Below are positions 1-8,635 of a stretch of DNA of 26,609 nt, in pieces. Position numbers and translations under genes: made by a program. Under the pieces are notes generated by a model. That model did not search any database, was not told the DNA's origin, and saw only the letters and a program-made list of their open reading frames with translations. Numbering within the stretch: position 1 is the stretch's first letter; each line of letters begins with the position of its first letter. Source of the stretch: Lenisia limosa (lineage: Eukaryota; Breviatea); the NCBI GenBank assembly GCA_001655205.1, contig LPNZ01005349.1, positions 1 to 26,609 of the forward strand, in the 5' to 3' direction.

Positions 1-591
1 TAGCATACGTTTGAAAATATACACTGCCAATAATCCAGGCCAAGAGTACCAAAAGAACCAAAAGCCATTCCTTTACAAACCTTTGGAAGATGCAGACTGT
101 ATTTTGATGTTAAGACACTGCAGTATGTCTTGTGGCGCTGACGGTGGCGACTTTGTCTGAGGCTTTGCTGGGGTGGGGGCAACAGTAGGCGCTATTTCAT
201 GAACAAACGAATACTGCACGGATATTTGCAGGGCATATCGATCAAATTATAAATATATTGTGGGTTTTAAGAGAAAATCAAGAATAGAGAGAACGTAAAA
301 GAAAATAGATGTTAATTCCTTTCTGAGCTCAGTTTATGGATTCGTCCTCCAAGGGGAAAGTCAGAATTGAATAAGTTTCCATTCTTTCTCCAGAACTCAT
401 TTCAAAAACGGAGCTCGTAAAAAGAAAGGATTGATATTGCACGCCATTCAACATTCTAAATTGCCACGAAGACATAAGCAACCCACCCAACCTGGAACAA
501 AGTCATCATCCTCAAAGTTAGCCCAGTTGTCGTTAGATACCCCGGTTGTTGCCGCAGCAGCAAAATCATCTTCATCAAACTCAAAGGACAT
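1..591 (-). CDS. Acidic N-terminal/proline-rich protein, 5' part only (runs off left edge)
   Basis: Two exons are clear on the minus strand. Exon 1 (591-492) starts with ATG and encodes 33 residues rich in Asp, Glu and Phe, with motifs MSFEFDEDDF and NWANFEDDDF. It ends at a GTTGG donor. Exon 2 (191-81) follows a TAG acceptor in the same phase (G|CG) and encodes an Ala/Pro/Thr/Lys stretch followed by DILQCLNIKIQSASSK, ending at a GTTTGT donor. The intron is 300 nt. The gene continues beyond the left edge. Acidic motifs with an aromatic core (WxNF, DDDF) resemble short linear motifs that bind clathrin adaptors, and also the acidic N-termini of translation-factor subunits. Neither is diagnostic, so I do not name the protein. 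The start codon lies 34 bp from the start of the divergent nucleotidase gene, so the two probably share a promoter. Confidence 0.6.
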
Positions 592-625
592 GCAAGAAGA
601 ACCTTGAGCTTAGCTCAGAGAACAA

Positions 626-3600
626 ATGAAAGATCAAGAACAAGGCATTCTTGAAGGCTAACTTATCAACTTATTTTATCTTGTATTATAATAAGCTTTT
701 CTCGAGTTAAATGAAGAAAAGGGCCTCAAACTTCAAACAATTTTCCAAAAACAATTCAAAGATCCCTGTGATCAAGTGCTATGCAGTTCGTGCTTGTGCA
801 GCGACCACTACCCACCACATTTTCGCCAGATTATTAGAAAACAAGTTACAAGAAAAGATAAAACTTAATCGGTTTTTTGGTACTTTTCATGCAGCGAAAT
901 TGAGGTGACAGATACTTGAATTCGAATTGCCTTATTGGGTCAACACATCTGCTTAGACCTTTCTTACTCTCTTTATTTGTTATTTCTGGTTAACACGCTC
1001 TTCTTCAATACACAAGTCCATAGCCGTTTCAGAATAACCGAGAAGGTTTGAAATATAATGAATAATTGCATGGTGCTTCTTGGTTCGCTAATTATTACAA
1101 CCACAACGACATTGTTTTGCCACCTTATAACAACTTCTTCCCACTTACTGAAACAGCTGGAAGTGTTTTTCCAGAGTTCTGCCAAAGATGTCGAAACCCA
1201 TGCTCCTTGACACAAGGAGGCAAAAGTTGGTAAGGGACAACCTTTCATGATGATAAATACACTTGCGTTTTGTTCTTGGAGGTTTTGACAGAGAAATTGA
1301 TGCACATTACATTTTAGTGAAAACGAGACCCCATCCTCTATTCGCAGACAAAAGTCTTTTGGTGAGACTTGGGAAGGAATATTAATAAAAAAAATAGAAT
1401 ATTGACGTTATTTGCTTCCCCAAATTACAATCTTCATGAATATCAAAACGTTAGATGACTGGAATATTGTACTTTCTGATTGACCATTTTTAGAGGCAGT
1501 TGGACTTCCACCCACTGCTGAAGAGCTGAAAAACCTTTTTGACGTTCCTGTTGACGCCCTTCCCACCAAATTCACAAGAAGTATGGAATAGTTTGATACC
1601 AGGTGCTTTCTTGCATCATTTTATTAACCCAAGCGTGAAATATGGTTTTGTCCTTTCTTTTGTAATTGACAATAGAGCCTGAAGACAGAGTCTTTGTTAA
1701 TCAAGACATGAAGCTCAGTAAAATTGAAGTGGGAGCTTAATTAAATACAATTCTGCTTAATAGCTCATGCACTCCTTCATTGATCCATATAGTATTTTGG
1801 CTTTGACATGGATCATACGATTGCCGCTTATATTTGGCCTGAAGTGGGTGAATGAGTTGATATCAGAATAAATAAATATTTGAGTAATCTCACCGTGTAG
1901 TATGAGAAAGTTGGCTACTCGCTTGCGGTATCGCGGCTAATTTCAATGGGATACCCAGAGGAAATCCAATCCTTAGAGTATAACCCAGAGTACCCCATTC
2001 GCGGTCTTTTCTGTGACAAGTACACTGGAAACTTACTGAAGCTTGATGGATTTGGAAAGGTTTGTTAAAAAGAATGCGTATAGTCACAAGAATTATACAC
2101 AGTGATAGTCCCCACAAATTTCAATTGCAAGAGGGTTTTCAAGCAATTTAGATTTTATCCTGCTGCCATGGGCATACGAAGTTGACCAAGGAACAGACCA
2201 AAACTTTTTATCCGTCTTTCTTTCTTAAAGAGGTTTGTAAAAGTTTCAAAAGACATGTGTATGACTTTTTTGAAATATGTTACCTTAACAGGCATACTGA
2301 CTGTTTTTTTAATAAAAATGGCAGTATCACTTTTCTGTATTTGATGGGAATTTCGTTTTTATGCCCCTCTGAAGTTATTAATTGCCACTGACTAAACCAG
2401 GAGGAAATCGGAAATCGCTACTACATGTCGGACACCCTCTTCCAAGTCTTTGAATTGGCTCTTTACGCTGATCTTGTCGAGTTCTTCAGCTCTGTTCTAA
2501 AAGGTCTGAGAGAACAGAATTACATATCGATATTAAGTTGCTGCCTTCACTAATGTTGAAGATGATTCGAACGAAACATATTCACCTGAACCCCCTCGAT
2601 CCCCCCTTCAATCCCCCCTGAAGAGCCCTCTTAATGACCAAGATGACCAAGAGCTCTCATTCATGAACCTCTTTCTTGACATTAGATCCGCTGTTGATTG
2701 GGTCCACCAGACCGATGGACCTCTCAAACAACTCACACTGGATCATTTAGACAGGTTCATCCGGAAGGACCCAAGATTATTGAAACTAATTGATAATCTT
2801 CATTCAAACAACAAGATGACATTCCTTCTGACAAACTCCGGGTGAGGCTGTTTTTGTGGACTCACTTGTCAGGTTTTCCTACACTGAAAGTGTGATGACT
2901 TACCTTGCAGGTGAAAATTGGAAGAACTTATTTGGTAACTGAATACCTGTCATAACTATTTAGATGTCATTTTGGTTGATTCACGCAAACCAGCCTTCTT
3001 TGAACGAGGTAATTGGCAATATACCCTGCTAATTGTAACCTGAATTGCTCCACTCAAATCCGTAAAGGTACCACGATGAGAGAGGTAGACTTGGTCACGG
3101 GAAGACCACGAATACACAAAGTCAACAAATTTGAAAAGGGCAAGGTTTGTCAATACCATCTAAATTCTCTCATGTTATATTTGGAAGTCAAAAGCTTTTA
3201 CTATCAGGTTTATTCCGGAGGCTCACTTCATCTCTTCCACAAACTCATCAATCTGCCGATTTCAGAGGTTGGATTCTAGTGAATTTATTAATTTTTATCT
3301 ATGAAGTGTTTTGTACAGTGAGGCAAAGGATTTGAATACTATTGACAAAAAAAATTTGAAATTCATTTTACATGTATTCTGATTTCTCTTACTGAACCAG
3401 GGTGGTAAAATCCTATACATTGGTGACCACATCTTTGGAGACATTATCAAACTAAAAGACGTGCCGTGGCAGACAATGCTCATTGTCCCGGAGCTACATA
3501 GCGAAATAGAAAAGGAGGTTGGCTGTATATTATCATCAGTTTTAAGATTCTGATGTTACAAGAATAGATCTTTAAATCATTTCATATTTTATCATTGTCA

Positions 3601-4338
3601 TGTCACCTCAATAGAAAATTAATTTGTATAATACTAATAATAGCGTCAGAGTGAATGATTATTCCCCTCCATTCCTTATTATTGGTATGGAAATACTCTC
3701 ACGTCAACCTATTTTCTTTCAATTACAACGACATTCCAGAGAAAAGCCCGAGATTTTTACACCCATTTGCTCAATCTCGAGTTCATTAGGGCCGAAGTCT
3801 TCAGAGATATCAGTTTCAAAGTAAGGGGATTACAATTCAGAACTAGTTACTGGTTAAGATGTAATACAACAGATAGAAATGATGACGTTCAACAACATCA
3901 CACTTATAGGAGATGTTGCATATTGTATCATATTAACTATCCAATCATTTGCCTTGAACCACCTTTAACACACTTCTGCTCCATAACACTACAGTGTGCA
4001 ACACCACCCAATTTTGGGGACCTGCAACAGGAAATCGACTCAACTGTTGACAAATACAACGCCACTTACAACAAGTGGTTTGGAGCCCTCTTTAGATCTG
4101 GCTGTGGGAGGGATAAGAAAAATAGTGGATATGGATGTTCTGGATGGGGGGGGGGGCAAAATTGAATATTTTTTAAAAAAAGAGTGAGAGGGGTCCATTT
4201 ATTTGCTCCTGTTTTGATGAAAAAACAAATGACCCTTCCATTACAGCCCGACATTCGTACTTCTCCATGCAAGTCCAGAGGTACAGTGACTTATATGCCG
4301 TGTCCCCTTTCAACCTTCTCAACTACCCGCAATGGTGA
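626..4338 (+). CDS. Cytosolic purine 5'-nucleotidase (cN-II type) with Cys/His-rich N-terminal extension
   Basis: HAD-superfamily nucleotidase of the NT5C2 type, which dephosphorylates IMP/GMP in the cytosol. Exons: 626-656, 696-844, 1024-1045, 1157-1225, 1294-1361, 1496-1580, 1676-1728, 1793-1843, 1901-2059, 2152-2232, 2401-2503, 2562-2841, 2873-2934, 2964-3008, 3068-3144, 3208-3267, 3401-3517, 3740-3820, 4031-4103, 4247-4338; every junction keeps frame, giving about 585 aa. Catalytic motifs are visible: YFGFDMDHT (nucleophile and acid Asp, about residues 164/166), LLTNS (motif II), VDSRKP (motif III Lys) and YIGDHIFGD (motif IV). Other family blocks are EDRVFVNQDMKLSKIE, MGYPEEIQSLEY and SMQVQRYSDLYA near the C-terminus. 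The catalytic core (1676-4338) is secure. The first about 110 residues are not in the family and include CDQVLCSSCLCSDHYPPH and FCQRCRNPC, which look zinc-binding. Their attachment needs a GC-AG intron (657-695). The final TGA overlaps a good donor (GTGAGG), so a short further exon is possible. Confidence 0.88.
657..695 (+). other. Candidate 39-nt GC-AG intron
   Basis: Joining ATG-containing exon 626-656 to exon 696-844 keeps one open frame only if a 39-nt segment starting GC and ending AAG is removed. No GT donor exists in the stretch. Without it the 626 ATG runs into a stop after 11 codons, and the Cys-rich exon has no upstream ATG in its frame. This is inference from frame continuity. Confidence 0.35.
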
Positions 4339-4818
4339 GGCCTAAATTATCTGATTATGACAAGATGACAGAGAAGTATTTTACATAAGATATGCATTTC
4401 AAACAAAGGATATAATACTATTATTATATGACTAAGCTATATCACAAAGGATATATTATTATAATATGACTTAGCTATATCACAAAAAAATCTTGTGCTT
4501 TGATGTCTAAAAAAGAGGATGTTTTTCAGATAGTGATTGGAAGTGAAGCTCAAAGTAATTTGCCATATCAATTTTTCACCCCTCCAGCTATCAATTCTTC
4601 ACCCCTCCAGCTATCAATTCCGCGCCCAAAGAACAAATTGCCCCCATGAATTTAATTAGTTTAAAGGATGTTATTAAATATTATGTGTTTGCTACATACA
4701 CCAGAGGTATACAAGAGTACATGAAAAATGAATTAGGATAAAATAAATACAATATATCTTACAACCTAAGAAATTGAACTATGAAGTACAGAAAACATTC
4801 TACAAACAACAGAAAGCA
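4339..4818. other. Intergenic region between convergent genes, with two short tandem duplications
   Basis: This stretch lies between the 3' ends of the nucleotidase and kelch genes. It holds an imperfect two-copy repeat of about 40 bp (4405-4484, copies ending in AGCTATATCAC) and a perfect 23-bp duplication (4575-4597 and 4598-4620, TTCACCCCTCCAGCTATCAA plus three bases). An open frame from about 4531 to 4648 follows a TTTTTCAG and could be an extra 3' exon of the nucleotidase, but its phase does not match the preceding exon. Otherwise I see nothing coding. Confidence 0.6.
4575..4620. repeat. Perfect 23-bp tandem duplication
   Basis: Two identical adjacent 23-bp units, each beginning TTCACCCCTCCAGC and ending AATTC. 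No mobile-element signature is visible. Confidence 0.9.
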
Positions 4819-7800
4819 CTATGATTTGAATTTCATAAAATTCGCAAAACCAAGCTCCAGAGAAAACAGGTTGTCGAAATAGTTCTTCCCGTCAGTTCCT
4901 GAAGCATTAGAATTATACAAGATATTTAACAAGTACAGACAAAAGGGGTTTAGAAATATAACAAGATCATAAATGCATAAAGAGAAGCAAATTAATGGGC
5001 AAGCCAAATAGTTATTATACTGTGGTGTAATAAGCCAATAAAAACAAGACAAAAGAGAGAAACAAACCTCCAAAGAGAAAGGCCTGGCCAGCAGAGGAGG
5101 AAAAGGCGCAGGTGTGAGCACGTGGCTGAAGATGCGATCCTCTACATGAAATTTGACGCGCTGATATAGGCTGGGCTGAAAAGATCAGATACCACTACGG
5201 GCTGAGGTAAGATAAGACCTGAGTTACGAGTATATTTATATACGATATAAAGATGATAAACAATCTGTATATTTCCTTTCATGAAGGAGCCTACCATATG
5301 TATGAATACTATGTCAAAATGAGAAATAGATATGGTAGAATCTGGCTGAAACTTTCCACGAAATGTTAGATTATGATAATAATACTTCCTCCAAACTCTA
5401 CACCGCCAGCGTACCATGCGTGTGAATAGCGATAATTGAAGACAGAACTGCCTTGCCATCATGACCGCCAAGAATGAGATAAGTTGAGCCGAGGGCAATC
5501 ATGGGGGCTCCAAGACGCGGCATTCCAATATCACCAATATTGCGAAAGTTCAGAGCATTGCGCGCTAAGAGGTGAAAACTGATAATAATCTTTCAGGTTT
5601 ATCTACAGAAATATGAATCAGCATTGTTTCAAATGGAAGTAACTTAGCCATTGACTTTATACACTATTAGACAACGTGAAATGGTAAAAAAGTTGTTAAT
5701 TCATTTCATAAAATAATGAAAATAAAAATCAATCTTGGATAAAGATCGTTTTCTCATTTACAACCAATTTCTTGAAATAAAACAAGGACCAACCTTTCTC
5801 GTACTGCAGCACCCAGACGTCGGAAAAGACTCGTTTGCCATCACTACCTCCGAAACACATCAAGGACGTGGCCGGAGCGGGTTCAATGATCCGTCGGTTC
5901 ACTTCCAGGGCCGACACACTCCGCGAGCGGCCTGGCACTCCAAACAGGACCTCTCGCACATCATTGGGGGTCGATTTATTCTAGACCGTCAATTGGAGAA
6001 GAAAATGCAATCTCAATATCAGACGAATAACCCCCATTGCACACCTTCTTTGCCGATTTGTCCTTGGCTGCGCTACCCTCTTCATCATTGAGAGAAGAAG
6101 CGATTTGATGGAGGTCCACTCCTTGGGGGAAGTAGTTGGAGGAGAACACTGACGATGACATATATCCTCGTGGACTGGGTGAACTCGGCTGGACAGTCAA
6201 ATTATGTGTTATTGTAATAACAACTTCTGAATATTAAAATAGATCTTGGTATACTAAATGCATATTTATTTGCTCGGCCTTGTATGCACACCAAACGTAA
6301 ATCTCATTGAAGTGGATACCATCACCACCACCCACAATGAATCAGTATCCCCAACCAACTAGCTTCAACCCAAGATGAATCAGTATCCCCAACCAACTAG
6401 CTTCAACTGAGTCCACACAAGGGTAACTAAAAAGTGAGAAATTTACCAGAAACAGGTCCTCAACAGAAAAAAACTTACAGAGATTGAGAGCGAAAATGTC
6501 TTGTAAGGCCGTTTGGCCGTCGCCGCCGCCGATAACAATGAGAAACTCGCAGAGGGGAGGGACGGAGTCTTTCGGCTCGGCCTCGACCGTATCGACAAGG
6601 CCGAGGGATGAGGGGGGGAGGAGCATGACGGCAGCGGCGTGGCCTCTTCTTGGGGACGGTGCCGGGCCAGTGGTTTTGAGCTCTTGCCAAACTCGTTTTC
6701 CTGGGGGGGGGGGGGNNNNNNNNNNNNNNNNNNNNNNNNNNNNNNNNNNNNNNNNNNNNNNNNNNNNNNNNNNNNNNNNNNNNNNNNNNNNNNNNNNNNN
6801 NNNNNNNNNNNNNNNNNNNNNNNNNNNNNCAAATGTTTTCCAATTGAATTCCCCCTCGTTTTTTTGCTTGTAGTTGTCTTCCTTTTGTTACTCGGAGTTA
6901 TCTGTTGAGGAAAACATTCGTTCGCCTTGCAAACGTGTTTCGCGGTCAGAAAACTCCTTGTAAAAAATAAAAAAACCACTCCCAGGAAGAAAACTCGAGG
7001 TTTTCTTATTGGATATTATTTTGATTTATAAGAAACAAAAATGAGATACAACACTCTGGAATAACAAAGAGTAATGAAACATTGAGAGGGGGGGGGGGGC
7101 AAGCGAAGCNNNNNNNNNNNNNNNNNNNNNNNNNNNNNNNNNNNNNNNNNNNNNNNNNNNNNNNNNNNNNNNNNNNNNNNNNNNNNNNNNNNNNNNNNNN
7201 NNNNNNNNNNNNNATATACAAAGAGGGAATATTCGATGTGGAACCACAATATTCTACAAATTATAAGACCAAGCTCCTAATTTATCCGTCATCTCTTCCA
7301 GAGGAATACGGTATTTTTGGGAAACATGGTGAACACCATATTAACGGAGGAAAAGTTTATTCAGCAGATCACTACAATACTCCAACATACTCCAGTGGAG
7401 AAGACAAACATCATTCAGGTTGCTTCCTTCGCTCTTGCCTCCACCAAAAAGGATAGCGCCGGCGTTGCATGCGGAAAGGGAGTGCCCGGATCGGGCTGTT
7501 GGCGTCTCACCGCCAACTTTATACGAGATCCAGGATTGCGAAACTGAGCTGTGAGCTACAGTTCGCAGTTCTCAGGGTTATGACCAAAAACGTCAGGTAT
7601 TCAATTTGATAGGAAGCCCTGTTGAGACTCTTCGCATGAGTAATCAGGTTTCAATATCATAGTCCAAAATACATTTTTGAGAAACAAAGTAAAAATAAAA
7701 AGTAAAAGACATATATGGGATATAAACTCAAATTTTCAAAACAGCCCCAAACAAACCTGAAGAAAACACACTAAGTGTGTTCTGGCAAACGCCATTTGAA

Positions 7801-7946
7801 TCCACGCCCCCAAAGAAGGCTGCTAAGACACCATCATGTCCGTCAACAACTGCACAAGCACCTTCTCGGACCGCTGGAGGACTTGATCCAAGCGCATGCA
7901 GAAGAGACCATCTTACCCCATCGATTGACTCGTGGGAGACAACCAT
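4819..7946 (-). CDS. Kelch-repeat beta-propeller protein (interrupted by two assembly gaps)
   Basis: Exons in transcript order: 7946-7757, 7543-7391, gap 7213-7110, gap 6829-6716, exon to 6479, 6426-6297, 6188-6045, 5980-5794, 5564-5415, 5175-5068, 4898-4819 (TAG). All junctions that can be checked keep phase. At least six kelch motifs are seen, with the W...P.R.GH...GG pattern: RWSLLHALGSSPPAVREGA then FFGGVDSNGVCQNTLSVF; SWISYKVGGETPTARSGHS then ILFGGGKSEGSNLNDV; VWQELKTTGPAPSPRRGHA then VIGGGDGQTALQDIFAL; FIVGGGDGIHFNEIYVW; MCFGGSDGKRVFSDVWVL; LILGGHDGKAVLSSIIAI; and FLFGGTDGKNYFDNLFSLEL at the C-terminus. Kelch propellers bind protein partners; no BTB, F-box or other partner domain is visible, though one could be hidden in the gaps. 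The exon at 6426-6297 is anomalous: a 33-bp duplication and an in-frame TGA break the kelch frame. The start at 7946 (AGGATGG context) is supported by the divergent gene at 8017. Confidence 0.85.
6337..6407. repeat. 33-bp direct duplication inside a kelch exon
   Basis: The 33-bp segment starting ATGAATCAGTATCCCCAACC occurs at 6337-6369 and again at 6375-6407, separated by five bases. On the coding (minus) strand each copy places TGA in the kelch reading frame. It may be a real mutation or a misassembly, as it lies near two gaps. Confidence 0.85.
6716..6829. other. Assembly gap (N run) next to a poly-G tract
   Basis: A run of N directly follows a G homopolymer on the plus strand. It interrupts an exon of the kelch gene (VWQELK... 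lies just downstream on the minus strand). Confidence 0.99.
7110..7213. other. Assembly gap (N run) near a poly-G tract
   Basis: A second N run, preceded by a G homopolymer at about 7086-7099. It probably lies in an intron or a missing exon of the kelch gene. The segment between the two gaps (6830-7109) shows no clear kelch exon. Confidence 0.99.
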
Positions 7947-8016
7947 CCTTGAAAATGGTCTATTTGGGTGAAAAGATGATTAAAGAGTGTCGAATTCGTT
8001 GTCCTCTTACCCTAAT

Positions 8017-8578
8017 ATGTCTTCACCAGATACTTTATTCCCAAATAAAGTAAGGGAGGTAATAGAAGAGTTTTCTATTCGGTGAAACCGAGATCAGTTT
8101 TGTGAACAAGTTCTTCTTCTTTCCTTCCAATTCCTAACTCAAACTCTTCCTTCTTCACACCTTGTGCTCACCAAGAAGAGCAAAAACAGAGAAGCGGAAA
8201 AATTCCTGGATTTAAAAACTGATTAACTGACCCCCTATGTTTATTTTTTTCAAAACCAGCACACACATGCAAGCATGTATATATATGGTATCATGTGGCA
8301 CATTACTCTACTGATGTATAAAATGATAGTTCACAAGCTCACACCACCAACCTTGTATTGAGCAAAGGAGGAAACTATGAGGTGAATCTGCGATTCTTTA
8401 CCGCTTATGGTAAGTGTGTTTGTCTTTAGTGTTACTGACCGAAAAATCATAATTTTCTTATCGTATCTTAAAAATAACCTCTTTAATAATACCATATATT
8501 TAAACAGTTGCACGGGAAGAAGACAGATTTGAAGTCACAATTCAGCGTCATATTGACAGTGTGATGTTTCAACTTTGA
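8017..8578 (+). CDS. 60-aa protein of unknown function
   Basis: Three exons join in perfect phase: 8017-8081 (ATG; ends CG before GTGAAA), 8363-8409 (after ATTGAG; ends before GTAAGT) and 8508-8578 (after AAACAG; TGA stop). The product begins MSSPDTLFPNKVREVIEEFS, continues with a basic/beta-rich stretch (KGGNYEVNLRFFTAY) and ends FEVTIQRHIDSVMFQL. The alternation of polar and hydrophobic residues in the second half suggests a small beta-sheet fold preceded by a helix. I do not recognise a family. The start is 70 bp from the divergent kelch start, and the stop is 57 bp before the next ATG, so spacing agrees with a real gene. The 281-nt first intron contains Ser/Lys-rich open stretches that could hide an alternative exon. 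Confidence 0.55.
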
Positions 8579-8608
8579 AGACTGCTGGAGAGAATAACGA
8601 CATACACA

Positions 8609-8633
8609 CCGGAACCAGTATAACTGGTTCCGG
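8609..8633. promoter_or_regulatory. Perfect 10-bp-arm palindrome with TATAA centre, 2 bp before a start codon
   Basis: CCGGAACCAG, then TATAA, then CTGGTTCCGG: two exact 10-bp inverted arms around a TATAA core. It lies within the 57-bp gap between the stop at 8578 and the ATG at 8636. It could be a palindromic factor-binding site surrounding a TATA-like element, or an mRNA hairpin at the 5' end. Which one depends on where transcription starts. Confidence 0.5.
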
Positions 8634-8635
8634 AA

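Noticed and set aside
711-908. 65-codon plus ORF starting at 711
   Set aside because: The alternative frame of the same DNA gives a Cys/His-rich exon that joins in phase to downstream exons. The ORF itself has no partners.
973-1305. 110-codon minus-strand ORF opposite the nucleotidase N-terminal exons
   Set aside because: It has low-complexity hydrophobic content (VVVVVII) and no splice partners. The plus strand has phase-consistent exons that extend into a conserved enzyme.
7775-8053. 92-codon and overlapping plus-strand ORFs over the kelch start exon
   Set aside because: The minus strand there encodes a textbook kelch motif that joins in phase to the next exon. The plus ORFs are shadows.
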